Source: an uncultured Pseudoflavonifractor sp. (GTDB lineage Bacteria; Bacillota; Clostridia; Oscillospirales; Oscillospiraceae). From it: a stretch of 26,954 nt of DNA. Shown here piece after piece: positions 1 through 6,819 of the stretch. The stretch spans positions 1-26,954 of the forward strand of contig CAJFTA010000030.1 of the NCBI GenBank assembly GCA_904419835.1, in the 5' to 3' direction. The notes under the pieces are model-generated. The model had not been told where the DNA came from, did not search any database, and was given only the letters and a program-made list of their open reading frames with translations. The first letter of the stretch is position 1, and every line of letters begins with the position of its first letter. Position numbers and translations under genes: made by a program.

Positions 1-87
1 GCTGTCCATAACCGCCGCTCTAACGACTTCCCTATGAGACCGCTTAACTGGTCCTCTCCTAACGAGTTCGCCGTCCAATATGTTTGA
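1..87 (+). pseudogene. Possible C-terminal tail of a transposase, cut by the window edge
   Basis: Frame 1 is open from the first base to a TGA at 85-87 (28 codons). The peptide contains NRRSNDF, then LNWSSPNEFAVQYV and stop. An RR pair followed by a W-x-SP-x-EFA segment just before the stop resembles the last residues of IS3-like transposases, which often end in a TP/SP-x-EF motif. The stop overlaps a small palindrome (GTTTGACAAAC) whose surroundings recur at 6091-6112, as expected if the gene runs into the terminal repeat of an insertion sequence. The family assignment is a guess from a short peptide. A 28-codon open frame can also arise by chance. Confidence 0.3.
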
Positions 88-93
88 CAAACC
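73..93 (+). repeat. 21-bp sequence shared with 6091-6112 (IS-end-like)
   Basis: GTCCAATATGTTTGACAAAC plus a final C here matches 6091-6112, where one extra G is present. The 3' half is a palindrome, GTTTG-A-CAAAC. It sits across the stop codon of the possible transposase tail, so it may be the right terminal repeat of an insertion sequence. What lies beyond it differs between the two places. Confidence 0.4.
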
Positions 94-348
94 TACACGG
101 TTTTCTTTTCCTTTTCCCCTATACCAACTGTATATTCTCACTTCGTTTTGCCAGCAAGATTTCATTTCTCGCCTCTGATTTCTTCTTTTTTCCAGCGTTT
201 CCGCTGTTCTTCCCCTTTCCTCCCGTTTTTTCACCCTATCCTTCTGCTCTTTTGCCCGGTACTATCCCATTTTTCTCAGAGTATTTTATCGTTTTTGCTC
301 GCCTTTTCTGTTAACGTAACACCAAACCATAACGCTGTCTACTATATG

Positions 349-520
349 TTATCCACATTTTCCACCGGGTTTTCCACACTCATTTCTCGCTGGTTTTTCA
401 GAGTTTTTCCACTTATCCACTTAGTTTTGCACACCACGCTTTTGTTTTTATTCTCTGAATTTAGTTTACATAATTTTATTATTTTGCCTTTCTGCATGAT
501 TCCCTCCCTTTTCATGCAAA
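349..520 (+). other. DnaA-box cluster with adjacent AT-rich stretch: candidate replication origin
   Basis: Six 9-mers close to the DnaA-box consensus TTATNCACA lie in one orientation within 85 bp: a perfect TTATCCACA at 349-357, then TTTTCCACC at 358, TTTTCCACA at 370, TTTTCCACT at 405, TTATCCACT at 413 and TTTTGCACA at 425. A strongly AT-rich stretch follows (about 440-500), the position of an unwinding element in bacterial origins. The rest of the gap from 94 to 348 is pyrimidine-rich and holds no gene I can support. Against an origin: no dnaA, dnaN or rpmH is visible here, and tsaD and polA would be transcribed towards it. dnaA could lie just left of the window. Confidence 0.45.
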
Positions 521-522
521 AC

Positions 523-545
523 AAAAGGGCTGATTGCTCAGCCCT
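523..545. repeat. Left copy of a perfect 23-bp direct repeat (terminator hairpin)
   Basis: AAAA followed by the hairpin AGGGCTGA-TTGC-TCAGCCCT. The same 23 bases occur at 768-790, where they form the tsaD terminator. The two copies flank the element at 546-767 exactly, so this copy reads as a target-site duplication of the terminator. Confidence 0.8.
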
Positions 546-767
546 CAGCGTGTCGAAAAACCTCGGTTTAAAAGAACCCGCCTGAACCGGGGCGGGGGAG
601 CGCGAGGGGGCAGCCGCCCGCCTCGCGTGGAATCGAATGCCCCGCAATGCCTTGCCGGGCAAGGCTTGCGGCGAGCGGAGCGAGGACTTTTGCGCCGCTG
701 TGCGGCGCGAAAGTAACGGAATTTTTGAAGGCTGTCGAAAAAGTCCAAGGACTTTTTCGACAGCCTG
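546..767 (+). mobile_element. MITE-like element, core type A, with terminal inverted repeats
   Basis: The left end is CAGCGTGTCGAAAAA. The right end, read on the other strand, is CAGGCTGTCGAAAAA, matching at 13 of 15 positions. A perfect 17-bp hairpin (730-746 with 749-765) forms the right end. The core (about 546-728) is GC-rich and folds into several hairpins: around 601-627, at 642-656 with 59-71 of the same hundred (a 13-bp stem with one bulged T), and at 692-698 with 702-708. The core recurs at 9428-9607 with roughly nine in ten positions identical by eye, and in degraded form at 21214-21330. Perfect 23-bp direct repeats flank it. It encodes no protein I can support. I infer a non-autonomous element moved by a transposase encoded elsewhere. 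Confidence 0.7.
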
Positions 768-790
768 AAAAGGGCTGATTGCTCAGCCCT
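768..790 (-). terminator. Intrinsic terminator of tsaD, overlapping its stop codon
   Basis: The hairpin AGGGCTGA-TTGC-TCAGCCCT is followed on the minus strand by TTTT. The last codons of tsaD (783-790) form one arm. It is identical to 523-545. Confidence 0.75.
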
Positions 791-1793
791 TTCCAATGTC
801 CCGGGTGGCGTAGGCGTTCAGGTCCATGCCCGCCCGCTTCCCGGCGCAGTATTCATAGTAGCCCTGGCAGCCAATCATGGCGCCGTTATCGCCGCACAGG
901 CTCAGCTGAGGCAGGTAGAGCCTGTCCCCGCTCTCCCGGCAGGAGCGCTCCAGGTCGGCCCGGATACGGCTGTTGGCCGCCACGCCCCCCGCCACGGCCA
1001 CCTTGCCGTACCCCTTCATCCGGGCGGCCTCCATGGCCCTGGGCACCAGCGTGCGGCTCACCGCCGCGCCAAAGGAGGCGGCCAGGGCGGGCAGGTCCAG
1101 AGTCTCCCCCTTCTGCTGGGCGTTGTGGATCAGGTTGATGGCCGCGGTTTTGAGCCCCGAGAAGGACATGTCCAGGGGCGCGCCGTCCACATGGACGGTA
1201 GGGAAGGTGTATTTGCCGTCCTCCCCGCCCCGGGAGAGCCGGTCCATGGGCGCGCCGCCGGGGTAGCCGATGCCCAGCACCCGGGCCACCTTGTCAAAGC
1301 ACTCCCCCGCCGCGTCGTCCCGGGTGGCGCCCATGACCTCCATGTCGGTGTAGCTGCGCACGTCCACAATGGCGGTGGTGCCGCCGGAGACGCACAGGCA
1401 CACAAAGGGGGGCTCCAGGTCGGGATGGGTGATGTAGTTGGCTGCGATGTGGCCCCGGACGTGGTGGACGGGCACCAGGGGCACATCCAGGGCAAAGGCC
1501 ACGGACTTGGCGAAGTTGACCCCCACCAGCACCGCGCCGATGAGGCCGGGGGCGTAGGTGACGGCCACGGCGCCGATGTCCCCCTTGGTCACCCCGGCCT
1601 GGGCCAGGGCCTGGTCGGCCAGGCCGGCAATGGCCTCGATGTGCTTGCGGGAGGCAATCTCGGGCACCACGCCGCCGTAGATGGCGTGCATATCCGCCTG
1701 AGAGGCGATGGCATCGGACAATACGGTGCGGCCGTCCCGCACCACCGCCACGGCGGTCTCGTCGCAGGAGGATTCAATGGCTAATATATTCAC
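783..1793 (-). CDS. tsaD: tRNA N6-adenosine threonylcarbamoyltransferase TsaD
   Basis: TsaD is the catalytic subunit that moves the threonylcarbamoyl group from threonylcarbamoyl-AMP to A37 of ANN-decoding tRNAs, working with TsaB and TsaE in the cytoplasm. The 336 residues match the family length. Visible features are the N-terminal ASKHA start MNILAIESSCDETA, the metal-binding HHVRGH (residues 110-115), the nucleotide-site segment CVSGGTTAIVDV and the C-terminal CGDNGAMIG. The start is GTG, chosen because it gives the canonical N-terminus and has AAGGA six bases upstream. It is the last gene of the polA-rimI-GNAT-HTH-tsaD series, 22 bases after the regulator. tsaB and tsaE, often neighbours, are not in the window. 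Confidence 0.96.
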   Translation of the reverse strand: MNILAIESSCDETAVAVVRDGRTVLSDAIASQADMHAIYGGVVPEIASRKHIEAIAGLADQALAQAGVTKGDIGAVAVTYAPGLIGAVLVGVNFAKSVAFALDVPLVPVHHVRGHIAANYITHPDLEPPFVCLCVSGGTTAIVDVRSYTDMEVMGATRDDAAGECFDKVARVLGIGYPGGAPMDRLSRGGEDGKYTFPTVHVDGAPLDMSFSGLKTAAINLIHNAQQKGETLDLPALAASFGAAVSRTLVPRAMEAARMKGYGKVAVAGGVAANSRIRADLERSCRESGDRLYLPQLSLCGDNGAMIGCQGYYEYCAGKRAGMDLNAYATRDIGKG

Positions 1794-1815
1794 GGAAATT
1801 CCTTCTTTCGTTCCA

Positions 1816-2034
1816 TCAATGGAGGGTTGGGTCCTCCGACCGCCCCACCAGATAGTCCAGCGAGACCTGGAAGTAGTCCGCCAGCCAGATCCATCCGGCC
1901 AGCTTGGGCTCTCCCTCTCCCCGCTCGTAGCGCTGATACTGGCGCTCTGTAATTCCCATCATAGCCGCCAGCTCGGTCTGTTTCAGGCCTGCATTTTCTC
2001 TCAGCTCTTTCAATCTGATTGGCTGCGGATACAT
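1816..2034 (-). CDS. Small Cro/C1-type helix-turn-helix regulator
   Basis: A 72-residue DNA-binding protein. One HTH_3 domain fills it: RLKELRENAGLKQTELAAMM, then GITERQYQRYERGEGEPKL and a closing segment LADYFQVSLDYLVGRS, typical of Xre-family proteins from Clostridia. No effector or dimerisation domain is present. The ATG at 2034 was chosen over an upstream extension because that extension is antisense-like arginine-rich sequence, and because GAGGAGG lies about nine bases before this ATG. It is 52 bases after the GNAT gene and 22 bases before tsaD. A stand-alone Xre regulator inside a housekeeping operon is unusual. Target unknown; it may bind the operon promoter or act elsewhere. Confidence 0.88.
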   Translation of the reverse strand: MYPQPIRLKELRENAGLKQTELAAMMGITERQYQRYERGEGEPKLAGWIWLADYFQVSLDYLVGRSEDPTLH

Positions 2035-2086
2035 CCGCCTTCGCCTCCTCAAGGGCCTTCCGGCGCTGCGGTCTCTGTCCCGCCCA

Positions 2087-2668
2087 TCACTCTGTCGGGC
2101 AGGGAATCTCCGCCATGGCCCGGAGGGGGTTGAATCCGGGCTCATCCAGGCGGTAGTGCCGCCGGTGGGCGGCCAGGGCGTCGGCATCGGTGAGGGCGCC
2201 GGAGGCCAGCATGGAATAGGTCACGCCGAAGAGGCGGGCCCGGTAGTCCAGCATGCGGAAGCCGCAGCGGCGGTAGAAGTCAATCCGCCGGCGGCGGAGG
2301 GCGTTCTGCTCCTCCCCCGCCTGGGGGTCCTCCGCCTCGGCCTCCACCAGCAGGCCGTCAAAGCCGCCGTAGTGGGCCTTGAGCTGTTCCACAAAGGCGC
2401 TCCCCGTGCCCTGTCCCCGGCCGCCCCAGCACACCGCCAGGTAGTCCAGCAGGGCGCAGTGCCCCTCCTTGTCCCGCCACAGAAAGGCGTAGGCCAGCAG
2501 CGCCTCCCCCCGGAACAGGCCCAGGGTGTCGTACTGCCCGGTGCGGACCTGCCGCTCAATCATGGCCAGCGGCTTGCGCTCGGCGGGCGGAAAGTCCGCC
2601 TTCACATGGTCCCGGTACACCCGCCGGAGGGCGGCGGCGTCCAGAAGGCGGATCTCTCCGCCGGTCAT
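2087..2668 (-). CDS. GNAT-family N-acetyltransferase of unknown substrate
   Basis: A 193-residue protein with the GNAT fold signature: a central beta-strand segment CALLDYLAVC followed by GGRGQGTGSAF, the acetyl-CoA pyrophosphate-binding loop (R/Q-x-x-G-x-G/A), and a C-terminal IDFYRRCGFRMLDYRA segment typical of the last strands. Its ATG overlaps the rimI stop codon (ATGA at 2665-2668), so it is translationally coupled to rimI. The substrate cannot be read from the sequence. It is not a second RimI: it lacks the RimI-like N-terminus and is longer. Confidence 0.88.
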   Translation of the reverse strand: MTGGEIRLLDAAALRRVYRDHVKADFPPAERKPLAMIERQVRTGQYDTLGLFRGEALLAYAFLWRDKEGHCALLDYLAVCWGGRGQGTGSAFVEQLKAHYGGFDGLLVEAEAEDPQAGEEQNALRRRRIDFYRRCGFRMLDYRARLFGVTYSMLASGALTDADALAAHRRHYRLDEPGFNPLRAMAEIPCPTE

Positions 2669-3123
2669 GCCTCTTCCCCCCGGTTGAAGCGCCGGGTCAT
2701 AATGATGGCGTCCTCCCCGGGGTCCTTGTAGTAGTCCTTCCGCCGTCCCTCCTGGACAAAGCCGTTTTTCAGGTAGAGGGAGATGGCCTTGTCGTTGGAG
2801 GCCCGGACCTCCAGGGTGAGGAAGGCCAGATGGGCCTCCCCGAAGCGGATAAAGGCCCCCAGCAGGGCGTCGGCCACGCCCATGCGGCGGTACTGGCTCT
2901 TGACGGCGACATTGTTGATATAGCCCTCGTCCAGCACCACGGTGAGGCCGGCGTAGCCCAGTACGGTACCGTCGTCGGCCACGGCCACTATGAAGGACGC
3001 GTTGTCGTTGTACAGCTCCTCGGCCAGCATATCCTCTGACCAGGGCTGGGAGAAACACTCCCGCTCAATGGCCGCCACGTCGGGCACCGTGGAGCGGTCC
3101 ATGGGAAGCAGTCTGAAATCCAT
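2665..3123 (-). CDS. rimI: Ribosomal-protein-alanine N-acetyltransferase RimI
   Basis: RimI acetylates the N-terminal alanine of ribosomal protein S18 in E. coli; in other bacteria it may act on more proteins. The 152 residues show the RimI layout: ECFSQPWSEDML near the N-terminus, NNVAVKSQYRRMGVADALL with the acetyl-CoA loop QYRRMGVA, TLEVRASNDKAISLYLKNGF and a basic, tyrosine-containing tail. The ATG at 3123 is supported by an AGGAG about nine bases upstream; an upstream in-frame extension overlaps polA and is not protein-like. It lies 32 bases downstream of polA and overlaps the next GNAT gene by four bases. rimI close to tsaD is a common arrangement in Firmicutes. Confidence 0.93.
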   Translation of the reverse strand: MDFRLLPMDRSTVPDVAAIERECFSQPWSEDMLAEELYNDNASFIVAVADDGTVLGYAGLTVVLDEGYINNVAVKSQYRRMGVADALLGAFIRFGEAHLAFLTLEVRASNDKAISLYLKNGFVQEGRRKDYYKDPGEDAIIMTRRFNRGEEA

Positions 3124-3155
3124 GTTCTGATACTCCTGTTGTCTGTTCTGTTGAT

Positions 3156-5831
3156 TTACCCTTTGGCCTCCGCCCAGCTCCTGCCAGCGGCGGCGTCGGC
3201 AATGAGGGGGACGGACAGCCGGGCCACCGACTCCATCTCCCGGGAGAGCAGGGCCTTGACGGCCTCCGCCTCTTCTTCGGGGCACTCCACAATCAGCTCG
3301 TCGTGGACCTGGAGGATGAGCCGGGCCTGGAGCCCCTCCTCCCGCAGGCGGCTGTGGACATGGATCATGGCCAGCTTCATGATGTCGGCGGCGGTGCCCT
3401 GGATGGGCATGTTGAGGGCCACCCGCTCGCCGAAGGAGCGGGTATTGAAGTTGGAGGACTTGAGCTCGGGCAGCCAGCGGCGGCGGCCGAAGAGGGTTGT
3501 GACATAGCCGTCGGCCTTGGCCCGGCTGACCACGTCGGTCATATAGGCGTGGACGCCGGAGAAGCGGGCGAAGTACTTTTCAATGTACTCCTTGGCCTCG
3601 TAGGTGGGCACGCCGATGTCCTGGGACAGGGAGAAGGCGGAGATGCCGTAGACGATGCCGAAGTTGACCGCCTTGGCGGAGGAGCGCATGTGCTTGGTGA
3701 CCTGGTCCACCGGCACGCCGAATACCTGGGCGGCGGTGACGGTGTGGATGTCCTCCCCGGAGCGGAAGGCCTCTATCATGTGCTCGTCCCCGGCGATATG
3801 GGCCAGCAGCCGCAGCTCAATCTGGGAGTAGTCCGCGTCCACCAGCACCTTCCCGGCGGGGGCCACGAACATCTTCCGCAGCTCCGCCCCCAGCTCGGTG
3901 CGCACCGGGATGTTCTGCAGGTTGGGCTCGGCGGAGGAGAGCCGCCCGGTGGCGGTGACCGTGTTCTGGAAGGAGGTGTGGATGCGCCCGTCGGGGGCGA
4001 TCACCTTGCCCAGGCCGTCCACATAGGTGGACTTCAGCTTGGTGTACTGCCGGTACTCCAGAATTTTGTCGATGATGGGGTGCTGTCCCCGCAGCTTCTC
4101 CAGCACCTCGGCGTTGGTGGAGTAGCCGGTCTTGGTCTTTTTCACCGGCGGCAGGCCCAGCTTGTCGCCGTCAAAGAGAATCCTGCCCAGCTGCTGGGTG
4201 GAGTTGATGTTGAAGGTCTCCCCGGCCAGCGCATAAATTTCCGCCTGGTCGGCGGAAATGCGCTCGTCCAGCATGTCGCCAAAGGCGGAGAGGGCCTTCC
4301 GGTCCACCAGCATGCCGGCGTGCTCCATGGCCGCCAGTACCGGGCACAACGGCAGCTCAATCTCATAGTAGAGCTGGTGCATGCCCAGCTCCTCCAGCCG
4401 GGGGGCCAGCACATTTTTCAGGGCCCCGATGAGGGCGCAGTGGCTCAGCAGCCCGCCCAGCACCGCCCCCTGGTCGGCCAGGGGGGAAAAGGCGTCTGGG
4501 GCCAGGTAGGTGTCTTTGGCCTTGGGAAACTCCTGGTTGAAGTAGGTCATGCCCAGCTTCTCCAGCTCGTAGCTGCCGTCGGTGGGGGCCAGGAGGTAGG
4601 CGGCAATAGCGGTGTCAAAGGCAAAGCCGTCCCCCTCCACGCCCTCCTCCAGCAGCCGGGAGAGCAGGGTTTTCACGTCGTGGGTATTTTTCTTGATATC
4701 GGCGGCAAAGAGGGCTTTGAGCACGCCGTTGTATCCCTCCAGCTTATCGGCCCGAAGCACAGCGGCTCTGGAGTGGGACTCGCTCTCCCACCACTCCACC
4801 GCCACCACGTTCAAATCGGGCAGGGCCAGCACATCCACGCTCTCCTGCCCTCTCCAGATGGCCAGCAGCTCCTCTGCCCGAGTAATGTCGGTGACCTCCT
4901 CGCTCTCGCAGGTGCCGGTAACCACCTGCTCCTCAGCGGCCACGGCCGCCTCTCCCTGGGGAGCCTTCAGTCCCATCTTGTCGATGAGCTTGGAGAACTC
5001 CAGCTTGAGGAAGAGCTGGTACAGGGCGGTCTGGTTCACCTCCCGCCGTGCGGCGTCCTCGGGCTTGAAGTCCAGGGGCGCGTCGGTGCGGATGGTGGCC
5101 AGGTCGTAGGACATCTTGGCCTGCTCTCTGCCCTCAGCCAGCTTTTTCAGCACGGCGGGCTTGGCCTCCACCTGGTCCAGGTCGGCGTAGATGGCCTCCA
5201 CGCTCTGATAGCGCCGGATGAGGTCCATGGCGGTCTTTTCCCCCACGCCCTTGACGCCGGGGATGTTGTCGCTGGCGTCCCCCATGAGGGCCTTCAGGTC
5301 GATGATGTGGATGGGGTCAAAGCCGTAGGCCTCCCGGAAGGTCTCGGGGGTCATCTCCTTGGTGGTGGTCTGGCCCATGCGGGTGGACACCAGCTTCACC
5401 CGGGTGCGGTCGGTGACCAGCTGGAGGGAGTCCTTGTCGCCGGTGACCACCACCGTGTCCCACCCGGCGGCGGCGTCCTTCACCGAGATGGTGCCGATGA
5501 GGTCGTCCGCCTCCCAGCCGTCCATCTCGTACCGGGGGATGTTCATGGCGTCCAGCACTTCCTTGAGGATGGGCATCTGGGAGGCCAGCTCGTCGGGCAT
5601 GCCCTTCCGCTGGGCCTTATAGCCCTCGTAGGCCAGGTGGCGGAAGGTGGGCGCCTTCCGGTCAAAGGTGCAGCACAGGGCGTCCGGCTTCTCCTCCTCC
5701 ACCAGCTTCTGGAGGATGGTGAGGAAGCCGTACACCGCGTTGGTGGGCTGCCCGTCCCGGGTGGTGAGCATGTGGACGCCGTAAAACGCCCGGTTGACGA
5801 TGGAATTTCCGTCGATGACCATGAGCTTCAT
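3156..5831 (-). CDS. polA: DNA polymerase I
   Basis: An 891-residue family A polymerase for Okazaki-fragment maturation and repair. The N-terminal 5'-3' nuclease has MKLMVIDGNSIVNRAF, GWEADDLIG, TGDKDSLQL and DASDNIPGVKGVGEKTA. A middle 3'-5' exonuclease-like domain follows. The polymerase domain has motif A (VDADYSQIELRLLAHIAGDE), motif B (RSSAKAVNFGIVYGIS) and motif C (LQVHDELIVE). The middle domain reads VDVLALPDLNVVAVEWW where active exonucleases carry a D-x-E pair, so proofreading is probably lost, as in Bacillus and Thermus enzymes. The ATG is preceded by GGAGG and a sigma-A promoter. First gene of the five-gene series. Confidence 0.97.
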   Translation of the reverse strand: MKLMVIDGNSIVNRAFYGVHMLTTRDGQPTNAVYGFLTILQKLVEEEKPDALCCTFDRKAPTFRHLAYEGYKAQRKGMPDELASQMPILKEVLDAMNIPRYEMDGWEADDLIGTISVKDAAAGWDTVVVTGDKDSLQLVTDRTRVKLVSTRMGQTTTKEMTPETFREAYGFDPIHIIDLKALMGDASDNIPGVKGVGEKTAMDLIRRYQSVEAIYADLDQVEAKPAVLKKLAEGREQAKMSYDLATIRTDAPLDFKPEDAARREVNQTALYQLFLKLEFSKLIDKMGLKAPQGEAAVAAEEQVVTGTCESEEVTDITRAEELLAIWRGQESVDVLALPDLNVVAVEWWESESHSRAAVLRADKLEGYNGVLKALFAADIKKNTHDVKTLLSRLLEEGVEGDGFAFDTAIAAYLLAPTDGSYELEKLGMTYFNQEFPKAKDTYLAPDAFSPLADQGAVLGGLLSHCALIGALKNVLAPRLEELGMHQLYYEIELPLCPVLAAMEHAGMLVDRKALSAFGDMLDERISADQAEIYALAGETFNINSTQQLGRILFDGDKLGLPPVKKTKTGYSTNAEVLEKLRGQHPIIDKILEYRQYTKLKSTYVDGLGKVIAPDGRIHTSFQNTVTATGRLSSAEPNLQNIPVRTELGAELRKMFVAPAGKVLVDADYSQIELRLLAHIAGDEHMIEAFRSGEDIHTVTAAQVFGVPVDQVTKHMRSSAKAVNFGIVYGISAFSLSQDIGVPTYEAKEYIEKYFARFSGVHAYMTDVVSRAKADGYVTTLFGRRRWLPELKSSNFNTRSFGERVALNMPIQGTAADIMKLAMIHVHSRLREEGLQARLILQVHDELIVECPEEEAEAVKALLSREMESVARLSVPLIADAAAGRSWAEAKG

Positions 5832-5881
5832 GGGGTTGCCTCCTGCCTCCGGGTTCTCCCGGACATAACATTTCAGAATAC

Positions 5882-5910
5882 AGTATACCAGTTTTCCCCC
5901 ATTGGGGCAA
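5882..5910 (-). promoter_or_regulatory. Sigma-A-type promoter of polA
   Basis: On the minus strand, TTGCCC (5905-5910), a 17-bp spacer and TATACT (5882-5887). Predicted start near 5875, about 45 bases before the polA ATG. Confidence 0.6.
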
Positions 5911-5913
5911 GAA

Positions 5914-5928
5914 AAACCGGGCGGCCCG
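5914..5928 (+). repeat. 15-bp direct repeat, left copy
   Basis: AAACCGGGCGGCCCG occurs here and at 6116-6130, in the same orientation and 202 bp apart. The two copies bracket most of the gene-free stretch upstream of polA. A short frame after this copy (to 5981) is open but not recognisable. Confidence 0.5.
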
Positions 5929-6046
5929 CCATTGTATCCACAGAAACCATCATCGATGAAATAGAGGCAGTCAATTCATAATCAGGTTCGTCAACTCTGA
6001 ATTCTGTACAGGCTCTGCTTCGACTTAAACCGCACAAAGCGCACGC

Positions 6047-6079
6047 AAGGCGGCAGCCGGATAACCCGGCTGCCGCCTT
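6047..6079. terminator. Strong GC hairpin, possible bidirectional terminator
   Basis: AAGGCGGCAGCCGG (6047-6060), loop ATAAC, and the exact complementary arm 6066-6079: a perfect 14-bp stem. Only short T-runs follow. It lies in a gene-free stretch (5832-6194) and would stop transcription coming from the rbsD side. Confidence 0.45.
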
Positions 6080-6090
6080 CTTCGCGCACT

Positions 6091-6112
6091 GTCCAATATG
6101 GTTTGACAAACC
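6091..6112 (+). repeat. Second copy of the IS-end-like sequence at 73-93
   Basis: GTCCAATATGGTTTGACAAA plus CC, one base longer than the copy at 73-93. It contains the perfect palindrome GGTTTG-A-CAAACC. No transposase remains next to it. Confidence 0.4.
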
Positions 6113-6115
6113 CGC

Positions 6116-6130
6116 AAACCGGGCGGCCCG
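6116..6130 (+). repeat. 15-bp direct repeat, right copy
   Basis: Same 15 bases as 5914-5928. Here they form one arm of the hairpin at 6117-6148. Confidence 0.5.
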
Positions 6131-6152
6131 TCAAGCGCGCGCCCGGTTCGTC
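6117..6152. terminator. Hairpin downstream of the lipoprotein gene
   Basis: AACCGGGC (6117-6124) pairs with GCCCGGTT (6141-6148). A T-run (CTTTT) follows on the plus strand; on the minus strand, where the lipoprotein gene ends, the T-run is poor. A weak terminator candidate. Confidence 0.35.
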
Positions 6153-6194
6153 TTTTCCGCGCCAGAAGCGCGGTATATGGCGAGGATACAGCTA

Positions 6195-6782
6195 TCACCA
6201 AAAGATTTCTATCCGGTGATGCCCGGGAGAGACCGTGATTTCGGCTGTACCCTCAGGCAGGCATGCGCCATCTGCAAGCACCATTCTTGGGCTCTCTCTG
6301 CAGAACCGGACAGTGCCGGTCTCTTTTGCCTCCACGTCCACGCTCCCATAGTGCGCCTTCCATTCAAAGTGCTTGAAGCGCGTTTTCAGATCGGAGCAGA
6401 AGAGCAAGGTGCCGTTTCTGTACAGCTCTGTTTTTTCTCCATCTGAACACACAGTATAGCGCGCTCCGTCATAAAGCCTGTTCTCCTGGCGGATGACGTC
6501 AATCTCGTCCATCCCGCCGTTGAGCAGCGTCTGCATCAGCTCAGGCACGGAGCTGATAAAGTAATGCTCTACCTTGCAGCCATACATGGCCTCAAACTGA
6601 GCGGCGCCGTAGTCCGCGTCTGTTCCGTAGGACTGCCAGTTTGCCACGGTAAGCGTCTGTCCGCTGAAGTCCCCCGTGCCGGAGGCCTCCGGGGAGTCCG
6701 GCGTCTCTCCGCATCCGGCCAGCAGGAAAAGCAGCGCCGCCGCCGTCATGCCGCAGAGAAATCTTTTCTGTTTCCTTTTCAT
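6195..6782 (-). CDS. Chimeric lipoprotein: truncated solute-binding protein fused to an unrelated C-terminal segment
   Basis: 195 residues. A lipoprotein signal (KRKQKRFLCGMTAAALLFLLAG with C as lipidation site in LLAGC) is followed by TLTVANWQSYGTDADYG and FEAMYGCKVEHYFISSVPEL, which resembles the first lobe of polyamine-type (PotD-like) extracellular solute-binding proteins. That family is normally near 350 residues, but here the similarity stops near residue 95. The rest contains CSDGEKTELYRNGTLLF and FKHFEWKAHYGSVDVEAKET, resembling C-terminal beta-sandwich domains of large glycosidases (family 2 type). I infer a deletion fused two genes in frame. It has an AGGAGG site before the ATG and follows rbsD by 37 bases on the same strand. 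Whether the product functions is unknown. Confidence 0.65.
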   Translation of the reverse strand: MKRKQKRFLCGMTAAALLFLLAGCGETPDSPEASGTGDFSGQTLTVANWQSYGTDADYGAAQFEAMYGCKVEHYFISSVPELMQTLLNGGMDEIDVIRQENRLYDGARYTVCSDGEKTELYRNGTLLFCSDLKTRFKHFEWKAHYGSVDVEAKETGTVRFCRESPRMVLADGACLPEGTAEITVSPGHHRIEIFW

Positions 6783-6819
6783 GATGCTCCTCCTTTTTCC
6801 TGTAAAGTTGCTTCTAACC

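Noticed and set aside
546..767. Short open frames through core A on both strands
   Set aside because: Proline/arginine-rich translations of hairpin DNA, without ribosome binding sites; the copies differ by small indels that would shift the frame.
3303..5981. Very long open frame on the plus strand antisense to polA
   Set aside because: It is the mirror of a GC-rich gene with biased third positions; the translation is low-complexity (G, L, V, H rich) and resembles no family, while the opposite strand has every polA motif.
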